Of a stretch of DNA of 64,000 bases, positions 11,199-19,459 are shown piece by piece. The DNA lies in NCBI RefSeq assembly GCF_003050935.1, contig NZ_QAOX01000007.1, positions 62,001-126,000 on the forward strand, in the 5' to 3' direction. The translations under genes and the position numbers were made by a program. Numbering within the stretch: the stretch's first letter is position 1; every line of letters starts with the position of its first letter. This DNA comes from Luteibacter sp. OK325 (GTDB lineage Bacteria; Pseudomonadota; Gammaproteobacteria; Xanthomonadales; Rhodanobacteraceae). The notes beneath the pieces were generated by a model. It worked only from the letters and a program-made list of their open reading frames with translations. It had not been told where the DNA came from and did not search any database.

Positions 11199-12101
11199 AT
11201 GTCGACCGCCATCAATCCTCCCGCTGATTCCTTAGGCCCGGTCGCCGAACGCGATTGGCGCACCCCGGTCGAACTGGTCTCCCTCGGCGCCATCTGGGGC
11301 GGCTCGTTCCTTTTCATGCGTGTGGCGGCGAAGGATTTCGGCCCGTTCCCCATGGTCGCCACGCGCCTGCTTTTCGGCTCGGTGATCCTGCTGCCGCTGT
11401 TGTGGAAGGCCCGCAAAGCTGTCCGGCTGTCGCACCTGTGGAAGATGCTTCTTCTTGGCGCCCTGAGCGCAGCCATCCCGTTCACGCTGTTCGCGTGGGG
11501 TGCGGAGCGTGCACCGGCCGGCATCGGCGCGATCGCCAACAGCATGACCGTGCTCTTTGCCGCGCTGGTCGCCTTCGTTGGCTTCGGTGAGAAGATCGGC
11601 ACGCGCAAGGCCATCGCACTGGTCGCCGGCTTCGTCGGCGTGGTGATCCTGGCCAGCGGTCGTACGGCCGGTGAAAACGTGGCGCCCGCCGCGCTCGCCG
11701 GTGCCGCGGCGTCGTTCTGTTATGGCCTGGCTGCCAACCTCATCAAGCGCTACCTGTCCGACCTCCCACCCACCGCCGTCGCGGCCGGTTGCCTGCTTGG
11801 CGCGACCATCCTCATGGCACCGCTGGCCGCACTGACCTGGCCGGATGCGCCGATCCCGACGAAGTCGTGGATCGCCGTCGTCGCCCTTGGCGTGCTCTCG
11901 ACGGGGCTGGCCTATGCGTTTTACTTCCGCCTGATCCAACGCATCGGTGCTCCGCGTGCGGCGACCTCCACCTACCTCGTGCCGCTGTTCGGCGTGGCCT
12001 GGGCGTGGATGTTCCTTGGCGAGGCTCTGACCCCGACGATGGCCCTGGCCGGCGCGATCATCCTCGGCAGCGTGCTCTTCAGTCAGAAGAGCAAGGCCTG
12101 A
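11199..12101 (+). CDS. DMT superfamily (EamA) transporter
   Basis: The 300-residue inner-membrane protein has ten predicted helices formed by two EamA repeats (about residues 25-155 and 165-295). LGAIWGGSFLFMRVAAK is typical of the first repeat. Members export amino acids, purines or other small metabolites. The ligand here is unknown. The divergent LysR gene suggests inducible control by the exported compound or a related one. Confidence 0.9.
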   Translation: MSTAINPPADSLGPVAERDWRTPVELVSLGAIWGGSFLFMRVAAKDFGPFPMVATRLLFGSVILLPLLWKARKAVRLSHLWKMLLLGALSAAIPFTLFAWGAERAPAGIGAIANSMTVLFAALVAFVGFGEKIGTRKAIALVAGFVGVVILASGRTAGENVAPAALAGAAASFCYGLAANLIKRYLSDLPPTAVAAGCLLGATILMAPLAALTWPDAPIPTKSWIAVVALGVLSTGLAYAFYFRLIQRIGAPRAATSTYLVPLFGVAWAWMFLGEALTPTMALAGAIILGSVLFSQKSKA

Positions 12102-12168
12102 TAGGGCCTTTCGCGGATCCTCGCGGCATGGAATAGTCCCGGCACGTTCATTCCTGCCGGGACCTTCC

Positions 12169-13806
12169 ATGCCGCGTCTTCGCTATCTCCTCGCCTTTGG
12201 TGTCACCAGCTTCGCCTTTGCGCTAGCCGCGCAGGCCCAGGACGCGCAAGTGTCACCGCAGGTCGCTCCCGGTACCGTGGCGCGTCCGATGGACCTCGCC
12301 GACTTCGACACCTATGTCGATGCCACGCGCAAACAGTTCGACGTGCCGGGTATCGCGGTAGCCATCGTCAAGGACGGCAAGGTCGTGCTCGAGATGGGTT
12401 CGGGTGTGCGCAAGCTCGGTGATCCGACGAAGGTGGACGCACATACGCAGTTCGCCATTGCCTCGAACACCAAGGCCTTCACGGCAGCCTCGTTGTCCAT
12501 CCTCGCCGACGAGAAAAAGCTCGACATGAACGACCGCGTGGTCGACCGGCTGCCCTGGTTCCAGATGTCCGACCCGTACGTGACGCGCGAGATGCGCATT
12601 CGCGACCTGCTCGCCCATCGCAGCGGCCTCAGCCTCGGCGCCGGCGATCTGTTGTACTGGCCGGCCACCACCTATACGACGCAGGAAGTGGTGCAGCGCC
12701 TGCGTTATGTGCCGCTGACCAATAGCTTTCGCGCTGAGTACGCGTACGACAATATCCTCTTCGCCGTGGCCGGATTGGTCATCGAGCAGGTCTCGGGCAA
12801 GCCCTGGGCCGACTTCGTCACCCAACGCATCTTCACACCGCTTGGCATGACCGAATCGCAGACGCATGCACCGGATCACATCGGTGCGGGCGACGACATT
12901 GCCACCGGCCACGCCAAGTTCGACTTCAAGGACCTGAAGCCGGTCGAGCCGATGTCGTGGAACAACAACCAAGCGGCGGGCGGCATCTACTCCAGCGTGC
13001 ACGACCTCTCGAAGTGGATGACGATGCAGCTCGATGGCGGCGTCTATAAGGACAGCGCCGGCAAGGAGCAGCGCCTCTTCAGCGAAGCACGGCAGAAGGA
13101 GATGTGGTCGCTGCTCACGCCCATCCGCATTGCCGAGCCGAGCGTGCCCGAGCTGAAGGCCGCGAAGGCGAACTTCTCGGGCTATGGCGAAGGCTGGTTC
13201 GTCTCCGATTACCGCGGCCACAAGCTCGTCTGGCATACCGGCGGCTGGCCGGGCATGGTCTCGCGCGTCACCCTCGTGCCCGATCTGAAGCTGGGTATCG
13301 TGGTGCTGACCAACCAGGAGTCCGGTGCGGCATTCCAGGCCGTGACGATGCGCGCGCTGGATGCCTACATGGACGCGCCGAAGACCGACTGGATCGCTGC
13401 CTACGCCGCGGGCGTGCGCAAGAACGAAGGCAACGCGGACGACAGCATGAAGAAGCACGAAGCGGCACGTGCGAAGGGCTCAAAGCCTTCGCTGCCGCTG
13501 GATGGCTACGTCGGCACGTATCGCGATCCCTGGTACGGCGACGTCAAGGTGAGCAAGCAGGGCGGCAAGCTGGTGATGAGTTTTGCCAAGACCGCCCAGC
13601 TCACCGGCACGCTCGACCCCTGGCAGCACGACACCTTCATCGCCCACTGGAAGGACCGCTCGCTCAACGGCGACGCGTTCGTCAACTTCGATCTGGATCC
13701 GGATGGGAAGGTGCGGGAAGTGCGGATGGAGCCGGTGTCGCCGCTGACGGATTTCAGCTTCGACTTCCAGGATTTGCGGTTGGCGCCGGTTGAGGCCGCC
13801 AAGTAA
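12169..13806 (+). CDS. Secreted serine hydrolase, class C beta-lactamase/penicillin-binding-like
   Basis: The 545-residue protein has a signal peptide (ending near AQAQ), then a beta-lactamase-like transpeptidase fold. The Ser-x-x-Lys motif is SNTK (Ser99, Lys102), the Tyr-x-Asn motif is YDN (193-195), and the third motif is HTGG near residue 363. A C-terminal domain of about 100 residues (DUF3471-like, YVGTYRDPWYGD) follows. It is likely a periplasmic D-amino acid or ester hydrolase. Real beta-lactamase activity is not implied by these motifs. Confidence 0.9.
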   Translation: MPRLRYLLAFGVTSFAFALAAQAQDAQVSPQVAPGTVARPMDLADFDTYVDATRKQFDVPGIAVAIVKDGKVVLEMGSGVRKLGDPTKVDAHTQFAIASNTKAFTAASLSILADEKKLDMNDRVVDRLPWFQMSDPYVTREMRIRDLLAHRSGLSLGAGDLLYWPATTYTTQEVVQRLRYVPLTNSFRAEYAYDNILFAVAGLVIEQVSGKPWADFVTQRIFTPLGMTESQTHAPDHIGAGDDIATGHAKFDFKDLKPVEPMSWNNNQAAGGIYSSVHDLSKWMTMQLDGGVYKDSAGKEQRLFSEARQKEMWSLLTPIRIAEPSVPELKAAKANFSGYGEGWFVSDYRGHKLVWHTGGWPGMVSRVTLVPDLKLGIVVLTNQESGAAFQAVTMRALDAYMDAPKTDWIAAYAAGVRKNEGNADDSMKKHEAARAKGSKPSLPLDGYVGTYRDPWYGDVKVSKQGGKLVMSFAKTAQLTGTLDPWQHDTFIAHWKDRSLNGDAFVNFDLDPDGKVREVRMEPVSPLTDFSFDFQDLRLAPVEAAK

Positions 13807-13808
13807 CA

Positions 13809-13959
13809 GCATCGCCGATGAATCGGCTCCCACAGGGAGCTGAAAGCATCGCCGATGAATCGGCTCCCACAGGGAGCTGAAAGCATCGCCGATGAATCGG
13901 CTCCCACAGAAAGCTTTAAGAGCACTGCTTGCTCGTTGTGGGAGCCGATTCATCGGCGA
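13809..13959. repeat. REP array, GCCGATTCATCGGC class, three direct copies plus one inverted
   Basis: The unit, with palindromic core GCCGATGAATCGGC and flank TCCCAC, recurs at 13809, 13846 and 13883 with an exact 37-base period. The first two copies carry the same spacer AGGGAGCTGAAA. An inverted copy lies at 13938-13959. The array sits between two convergent genes. Confidence 0.92.
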
Positions 13960-13973
13960 AAAGGTGCTAGCGA

Positions 13974-16394
13974 TCAGCTAGAAGGATCATCCGTAGATGC
14001 CTTAGGCGCAGCCGCAGCCGTAGGCCCCACCACATCCGACATACTCCCACCCCCACGCAACACCAGATCCTGCGGCCGCAGCAACGGAATATCCGACTTG
14101 CGCAACCGCGCGATGATGTCGAACAACAAATCACTCTTCACGTTACCCACGTCACGCGGCCCACCCACGTAGCACACCACGGCAAACGTCATGGCCGCAC
14201 GGTCCACGCTATCCAGCGTGACCGACGGCGCCGGTGTCTCCAGCACCTGCTTATGCGAATGCATCGCCTCCAGCATGTGATCGCGCGCTTCCACCGGATC
14301 GGTATCCAATGGCATCGGCAGCTTGATCAGCACACGGCCCTGCGGATTGGACATCGTCATGTTGCGCACGGGCTTGGTGATGAACGACGAGTTCGGCACG
14401 ATGATCGTCGAGCGGTCGGACACCTGGATTTCCGTGGCGCGCACATTGATCCGGCGGATATCGCCCTCGGCGTCGTCGAGCACCACCCAGTCGCCCACCT
14501 TCACCGGCCGCTCCGCAAGCAGGATCAAACCGGAAATGAAGTTCGAAACGATCGCTTGCAGGCCAAAACCGATACCGACCGAGAGAGCCGAAGCCACCCA
14601 GGCCACGTTCTGTACCGAGAGGCCCATTGCCAGCAAGGCGATAGCGACGACGATCACGACACCGACATAACCCAGCAGGGTCGTCAGCGAGCTGCGCATG
14701 CCGGGATCGAGGTTGGTCCGCGGCAGGTACTGCTCGGACATCCAGTTCTTGATCACCCGCACGGCGAGCAGGCCGAGGAAGAACAGGCCGATCGCGGTGA
14801 GGATCTGGTCCGGCTTGAACTCGAAGTTGTAGATCTTCAACGTCTGCAGCTTCGTGCCCAGCGTGAGGATGTCCGACGCCCCGGCACCGAAGCCGGAGAT
14901 CACCGCCACCACGCCGAACATGAAGAGCGCCAGGCGCACGATGCCGGAGAGCAGCACGCCGGCCTGGTCGAGCAGGCGAGGGTGCGTGCCGAAAATGGCC
15001 TGCGCACGCGCGCTCATCGGACCCTTCTCCGAGAGCAGTGTCTCGAACAGGTCGTCCACCAGGCGCATCGCGAGATAGGTGGCCGAGAGCACGATGATCG
15101 TCCACACCACCTGGCCCGCCATGAACGAAGCGAAGGCAACGAAGCCGGTGAGCAGGCCGATCCACGACGCGACGATGGCGATCCATGCAGCCGCGATGAA
15201 CAGGCTGGCCCAGACCGGCCTGGGCGACGGCGCGTCGCCTTCCTCGTCGACCTGGCTGACATGTTGCGAGCGACTCAGTCGAACCAGACCGATCGCGGTG
15301 AGCGTGGTGAGCACCAGCGCCTGCAGGCTGCTGGTCATCACCGTGGCGGCGAGGCTGGTGCCGATCGTGCGGTTCAGTTCCTTCAGGAAATAGAACAGCA
15401 CCACGGCCAGCGAGAACAGCATCGGGAAGCGGCGCAGGCTCAACGCCGTCTCGTCGGACAGGGCGGGCAGGCGCCACGACGGCCGCTTGGCCGAGATGAG
15501 TGCACGGCCAAGCCCGGCAATAAACGCACCGAAGAAGATGATGCGCACGAGGGCCTTGGCCATCGCATCGGTATCTTCGGTGAAGGTCTCGTTCCAGTTC
15601 AGGCCCAGGTACAGCAGCTGGGTACCGAGACCGGTCGTAAGCGCCGAAGTGAGCGTGATGCCGAGGATGAGTGCCGAGCGGCGCAGACGGCCCGGCGGCA
15701 TACGGTTCGCGGTGAGGTGGCGCGCACGTTTTTCGAGATAGAAGCGCACGCCGGTCATGAGCAGCACGCCGAACAGGACACAGATGACCAGGGCGATGCG
15801 GTTGCCGTCCGTCCAGCTGTTGGCGATATCGGTCTTTACGCCGCCGGCAAAGGCGCTCAGGTTGGCGGAGTCGCGCGGAAACGCCTTGGCCGGCTCCAGC
15901 CAGAAGGGGCGTGAGAGCGGGGACGACGTGCGCCGGGAAAGGAATTGCTGGAAGCGGATGCGGCGCAGGTCGGCGAGCTGGCTGGTGGTCTGCTGCGCCT
16001 CGAGCGTGATGCCGTCGGCCTGCTTGATTTGCGCATCGACGGCGTCGAAGGCCTTTTGGGCATCCTTGCGTGTGGCGGCGAGCTCCGGCGCTTCCTTGGT
16101 GCCGGCCGCCGGGGCAGGGCCGAGCTGGTCGAGACGGGCCTTCGCCGCGTCGCGGTTGGGCGACAGGGAACTGGAGACCTTTTGGGATTTGCCAACGATG
16201 TCCCCAGCCTTGCCGCGGAGGTCGTCGATAGTCGAATCGGTGATGTTTTCGTCCTTCATCCCCTTTTCGATCTGGTCGAGCTGGCCGCGGAGGTCACCGA
16301 TCTGGGTGCCCGGGTCGTCGTCCGGCGCTTGCGCGAAGGCGGCGACCGAGACGGTCAAAAGGAGGGCGGTAAAGAAAATTCTCAGGGTTCGCAT
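13974..16394 (-). CDS. DUF3772 domain MscS-type mechanosensitive channel
   Basis: The 806-residue protein has a signal peptide (ending AAFAQA), a periplasmic coiled-coil and DUF3772 region (about 25-190), about ten membrane helices, and a C-terminal MscS domain. The pore helix and beta domain are seen in SALSVGIGFGLQAIVSNFISG and GDWVVLDDAEGDIRRINVRATEI (quoted in part). It would release solutes on hypo-osmotic shock. The large periplasmic and membrane extension is like MscK/MscM-size channels. It stands alone, between a REP array and tpiA on the other strand. Confidence 0.9.
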   Translation of the reverse strand: MRTLRIFFTALLLTVSVAAFAQAPDDDPGTQIGDLRGQLDQIEKGMKDENITDSTIDDLRGKAGDIVGKSQKVSSSLSPNRDAAKARLDQLGPAPAAGTKEAPELAATRKDAQKAFDAVDAQIKQADGITLEAQQTTSQLADLRRIRFQQFLSRRTSSPLSRPFWLEPAKAFPRDSANLSAFAGGVKTDIANSWTDGNRIALVICVLFGVLLMTGVRFYLEKRARHLTANRMPPGRLRRSALILGITLTSALTTGLGTQLLYLGLNWNETFTEDTDAMAKALVRIIFFGAFIAGLGRALISAKRPSWRLPALSDETALSLRRFPMLFSLAVVLFYFLKELNRTIGTSLAATVMTSSLQALVLTTLTAIGLVRLSRSQHVSQVDEEGDAPSPRPVWASLFIAAAWIAIVASWIGLLTGFVAFASFMAGQVVWTIIVLSATYLAMRLVDDLFETLLSEKGPMSARAQAIFGTHPRLLDQAGVLLSGIVRLALFMFGVVAVISGFGAGASDILTLGTKLQTLKIYNFEFKPDQILTAIGLFFLGLLAVRVIKNWMSEQYLPRTNLDPGMRSSLTTLLGYVGVVIVVAIALLAMGLSVQNVAWVASALSVGIGFGLQAIVSNFISGLILLAERPVKVGDWVVLDDAEGDIRRINVRATEIQVSDRSTIIVPNSSFITKPVRNMTMSNPQGRVLIKLPMPLDTDPVEARDHMLEAMHSHKQVLETPAPSVTLDSVDRAAMTFAVVCYVGGPRDVGNVKSDLLFDIIARLRKSDIPLLRPQDLVLRGGGSMSDVVGPTAAAAPKASTDDPSS

Positions 16395-16555
16395 GCAGGG
16401 ATCATCGAAGGCGGGACGGGGCAGGTCAATTGCGAGGGTTATGCGATACCCTCGGTGAACGTCGTGTTCCCACGGCTTTTTGCGGCGTTGCAGCTTTTGC
16501 CGCCGGGGGACCCGCCGCTATCCTGCCGCCCCCTGGCCCTGACCGGAAGCAACCC

Positions 16556-17308
16556 ATGCGCAAGAAGCTCGTCGCCGGTAACTGGAAGATGCACGGATCG
16601 CGCAAGATGGCCGATGGCCTGGTCCGCGAGATCGTCGAGGGCCTGGAAGACGGCGTCGACGTGCTGGTTATCCCGCCGATCATCTATCTTGCCGACCTGG
16701 TCCATAAATACGGTGACCGTGGCCTGGGCTTTGGCGCGCAGACCATTTCCGAGCACCCCGAGCAGGGCGCCTATACGGGTGAAATCTCCGGCTCGATGGT
16801 CCGGGATGTCGGCGCCAAGTGGACCCTGGTCGGCCATTCCGAGCGCCGCCAGTACTACCACGAGACCGACGCGCTGCTATCGAAGAAGTTCAGGACGGCA
16901 TGCGATGCTGGCCTCACACCTATCTATTGCGTGGGCGAGACGCAGGAAGAGCACGAGGCGGGCAGGGCGGAAGAGGTCATCGGCCGCCAGCTGGCCGCCG
17001 TGATCGATGTCTATGGGGTAGAGGCTTTCCGTGCCGGCGTGATCGCCTATGAGCCGGTCTGGGCCATTGGGACGGGGCTCACGGCCACCCCGGACAAGGT
17101 CCAAAAAATTCATGCGTTCATCCGTAGCCAAGTGGCAAAAAAGGATGTTAATATCTCGCTCCTGACCCGGGTGCTTTACGGTGGCAGCGTCAAGCCGGCC
17201 AATGCGGCCGACCTTTTCGCCCAGCCTGATGTAGACGGGGGATTGATCGGCGGAGCCGCTCTTGTAGCCTCCGACTTCCTGGAAATTTGCGCCGCGGCGC
17301 GTCGATAA
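16556..17308 (+). CDS. tpiA: Triosephosphate isomerase
   Basis: The 250-residue enzyme interconverts dihydroxyacetone phosphate and glyceraldehyde 3-phosphate. Catalytic residues are Asn9 and Lys11 (AGNWKMHG), His94 (GHSERR) and Glu166 (YEPVWAIGTG). The phosphate loop YGGSVKPANA and GGAALVASDF are present. The frame is open to 16430, but ATG 16556 gives the universal N-terminus. secG follows 22 bases after the stop, a common gammaproteobacterial order, so the two are probably one transcript. Confidence 0.97.
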   Translation: MRKKLVAGNWKMHGSRKMADGLVREIVEGLEDGVDVLVIPPIIYLADLVHKYGDRGLGFGAQTISEHPEQGAYTGEISGSMVRDVGAKWTLVGHSERRQYYHETDALLSKKFRTACDAGLTPIYCVGETQEEHEAGRAEEVIGRQLAAVIDVYGVEAFRAGVIAYEPVWAIGTGLTATPDKVQKIHAFIRSQVAKKDVNISLLTRVLYGGSVKPANAADLFAQPDVDGGLIGGAALVASDFLEICAAARR

Positions 17309-17330
17309 CGCGACACGGCAAACAGAAGAT

Positions 17331-17765
17331 ATGTTCATCCTCTTCAGCGTTCTTTACATCCTTGTCGCTGCAGCGATGATCGTGCTGATTCTTATGCAGC
17401 GCGGCGCCGGTGCGGATGCAGGTTCTGGTTTCGGTGGCGGCGCGTCCGCTACCGTGTTTGGTGCACGTGGTTCGTCGAGCTTCATGACGCGCGCCACGGC
17501 AGTCCTGGCCGCACTGTTCTTCGTGCTGAGCCTGGGCATGGGTATCTACCTCGGTCGCTCGGGCACGCCCCAGCCGGTCGCGGATCTTGGCGTGATGTCC
17601 GGTGCTACCGTGCCGGCCGCTCCCGCCAACAACGCTCCGGTGAAACCGGTCGCGTCGGACGTGCCCCAGGCACCCGTCGTTACCGCCCCGGCAGCGAACA
17701 ACACCGATGTTCCGGCCGCGAAGCAGGATGCCGCCAAGGCACCCGCCGAGCCGGCCAAGAAGTAA
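17331..17765 (+). CDS. secG: Preprotein translocase subunit SecG
   Basis: The 144-residue subunit of the SecYEG channel has two membrane helices (about residues 2-20 and 52-72) around the conserved LMQRGAGADAGSGFGGGAS loop. The C-terminal 65 residues are an Ala/Pro-rich tail, longer than in E. coli SecG (110 residues) and typical of Xanthomonadales. It lies between tpiA and tRNA-Leu, as in many gammaproteobacteria. Confidence 0.95.
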   Translation: MFILFSVLYILVAAAMIVLILMQRGAGADAGSGFGGGASATVFGARGSSSFMTRATAVLAALFFVLSLGMGIYLGRSGTPQPVADLGVMSGATVPAAPANNAPVKPVASDVPQAPVVTAPAANNTDVPAAKQDAAKAPAEPAKK

Positions 17766-17797
17766 TCAGCGACACCGCAACACGCTGTAAAAGTTAT

Positions 17798-17882
17798 GCC
17801 CAGGTGGCGGAATTGGTAGACGCACTACCTTGAGGTGGTAGCGGCTTAGGCTGTGGGGGTTCGAGTCCCCCCTTGGGCACCA
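17798..17882 (+). tRNA. tRNA-Leu (anticodon GAG)
   Basis: The 85-base gene folds as a class II tRNA: acceptor GCCCAGG with CTTGGGC, D-loop with AATTGGTAGA, anticodon stem CTACC/GGTAG with loop TTGAGGT, long variable arm, T-arm GGGGGTTCGAGTCCCCC, and an encoded CCA end. The anticodon GAG reads CTC/CTT leucine codons. The position after secG is conserved in the class. Confidence 0.97.
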
Positions 17883-17916
17883 ACACAGATCCGGAGACCT
17901 CACCGGATCGCAAAGA

Positions 17917-17939
17917 AACCCGCGAAAGCGGGTTTTTTT
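17917..17939 (+). terminator. Rho-independent terminator after tRNA-Leu
   Basis: AACCCGC-GAAA-GCGGGTT stem running into a T tract, 34 bases after the tRNA end. Confidence 0.92.
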
Positions 17940-17963
17940 GTGGGCGTTTGTCGGTAGACGGAA

Positions 17964-18521
17964 ATGCCCTTATATTCCCGGCGGGGAACGATAAGGATCA
18001 TCACGACTGTGGCAATCACTGTAACTGCGCCGCGGACGTTCTTCCGCACTTTCGCCGTCATGGCGCAACTCTGGTTTGCGGTCCCTTCCGGCTACGTCAC
18101 CGTTGCTTTTATGTTCGTGCTCATAACATTCTCCTTTCACAATCCTGCTCCGCTATGGCTCGCGGCGTCGTGCGGATTGGGATGGGTCGTTGCGATGTTC
18201 CCCTTCCTCCTTGCGCTCCAGGCATGGAGAGTGCTGCGCGCAACGAAGGAATCTGGCGTTCCCGTCTTTACGTTCGACGAGGAGGGTGCTGCTTGCGCAA
18301 CCGGCGCCGTCGTCACGCGCCTCCCTTGGTCGGGAATCCATCGCATCAGATTCGATGCGAGGACTTGCTTCGTCTACGTGACACCACGTGCGGCGTGGTT
18401 CTTCGGGCGTGCTCTGTTGACTAAGGGTCAGGAGGCGGCGCTCTCCGATTTCGCACGACGTTCCAACGTCAAGTTGGAAGGCCGTGCGCCGTCGGAATCG
18501 ACATCCAGCGAGGCACTTTGA
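17964..18521 (+). CDS. Hypothetical membrane protein, YcxB-like
   Basis: The 185-residue product has two hydrophobic helices (about 35-60 and 66-88) followed by a cytoplasmic part with FTFDEEGAACATGAVVTRLPW and RFDARTCFVYVTPRAAWFFGRALL (quoted in part). That layout recalls YcxB-like C-terminal domains (FxxxG...W..I....T....LY......ip). The match is by pattern only. It begins the lower-GC stretch after tRNA-Leu, and its stop codon overlaps a downstream ATG (TGATG at 18519), so the next reading frame may be coupled to it. Function is unknown. Confidence 0.6.
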   Translation: MPLYSRRGTIRIITTVAITVTAPRTFFRTFAVMAQLWFAVPSGYVTVAFMFVLITFSFHNPAPLWLAASCGLGWVVAMFPFLLALQAWRVLRATKESGVPVFTFDEEGAACATGAVVTRLPWSGIHRIRFDARTCFVYVTPRAAWFFGRALLTKGQEAALSDFARRSNVKLEGRAPSESTSSEAL

Positions 18522-18679
18522 TGTCGCTGAAAATAGTCGCAGGGGAATGTGAGGGCGTTGAAGGCCTAATAGTGCATCCTCCCGAGTGGCGCCTCTCGGA
18601 GAAATTTTGTGGGCATTCGTCTATCAGAAGAGTACTTAGAACGTCTGACTTGCCCCTCGGACGCTCTTGGTTTGGCTGA
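18521..18679 (+). CDS. Possible small ORF coupled to the YcxB-like gene (52 codons)
   Basis: This ATG overlaps the preceding stop codon as TGATG, an arrangement that often marks coupled translation. The product starts MSLKIVAGECEGVEGLIV and ends after 52 residues. Its last 71 bases overlap the next gene in another frame. It could be a real short protein, or the true N-terminus of the following gene separated by a frameshift. No family is recognised. Confidence 0.3.
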   Translation: MSLKIVAGECEGVEGLIVHPPEWRLSEKFCGHSSIRRVLRTSDLPLGRSWFG

Positions 18680-19049
18680 GTTGCAATCTACGGTGCAGGT
18701 GCCGAGATCCTTCGACTGCCAATTGCTCTCGTATGGATTGCCGGACAGCATTTTTTTCTTCGAGACGCTGAACTGGCTTTCTCAAAGCGTCAGGTCCGGA
18801 GCTTGGACGTACTTTGAATCCGTGCCTGAATATCGGGCGTTCGCGCTCGCTCATTTGATGAGTTTGATGGACGAAGCCGAGATTGCCGCAAAGTATCGTT
18901 TCTGTATTGGGAACTGGGCTATCGCCGCGGATATGCAGTGCATCGACGACTGGGTGCGCGATCGCGAAGATAGTCACGACGCGTGGCTCTGTGAATTTGT
19001 CCGCCTGCATCAGGGCGAGTTTCGTGCCCTGCTTGCTTCAGCCTCTTAG
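18609..19049 (+). CDS. Hypothetical protein, low-GC, GTG start
   Basis: The 146-residue product is mostly helical and acidic with no signal peptide. The region SVRSGAWTYFESVPEYRAF followed by a helical hairpin and CIDDWVRDREDSHDAWL shows weak similarity in layout to DMP19/DUF4375-type proteins, which I cannot confirm. The start is GTG 18609 with GGAG eight bases upstream; the same frame is closed by a stop at 18570. Codon use is clearly less GC-rich than in flanking core genes, which suggests acquired DNA. Confidence 0.5.
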   Translation: MGIRLSEEYLERLTCPSDALGLAELQSTVQVPRSFDCQLLSYGLPDSIFFFETLNWLSQSVRSGAWTYFESVPEYRAFALAHLMSLMDEAEIAAKYRFCIGNWAIAADMQCIDDWVRDREDSHDAWLCEFVRLHQGEFRALLASAS

Positions 19050-19202
19050 TTACCGAGGCCCCAATCACGTGTTCCTATGTCAACGTATGACATCGATCAA
19101 TGGGCTTCGCGATGAGTTCCCTGGCGAAATTCGCATGGTTTAGATGAGCGTTTCGAACTTCGTTGCGTGGAAGCTCGACAGCACCAGGCACGTCTGGTTG
19201 CC

Positions 19203-19397
19203 TTAAATACACATCGTAAGCGGGCTGTAGCCGTCCCAGTCGTCGTCTATGACGATACGGGTGAGTTCGGCGGAGCCGGCTGGTGGATGCAGGGAACCTT
19301 TCTATCGCGAGGGCTTCGTGCACGATGACATCGTTGTGGCGATTACCAAAGCAGCGGCGAGTCTCAGCCCGATCCCAACACCGTTAACCTTTTCCAT
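19203..19397 (-). pseudogene. Decayed N-terminal copy of the adjacent secreted protein gene
   Basis: Read on the minus strand from ATG 19397, the frame gives MEKVNGVGIGLRLAAALVIA and stops at 19302 after 31 codons. In another frame, sequence down to 19203 continues with AELTRIVIDDDWDGYSP. The intact gene at 19460-20884 begins MDKVTGVALGLRWVAALTIA and continues VTRLVIDDDWGGLNPTSP. The bases just before the two start codons are also alike. The fragment is therefore a truncated, frameshifted paralogue made by duplication of the promoter and 5' end, or of the whole gene with later loss. Confidence 0.8.
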
Positions 19398-19459
19398 GGC
19401 CACTCCGTGGCACAACCGTTTCGTACGGCCGGATGATCATGCGGCTCGACCCGATGAGC

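Noticed and set aside
13809-13959. Possible CRISPR array
   Set aside because: Repeats are palindromic REP units with nearly identical short spacers and no cas genes.
14253-15914. 553-codon plus-strand frame across the MscS gene
   Set aside because: The product is a His/Arg/Glu-rich shadow; the minus strand encodes a complete channel.
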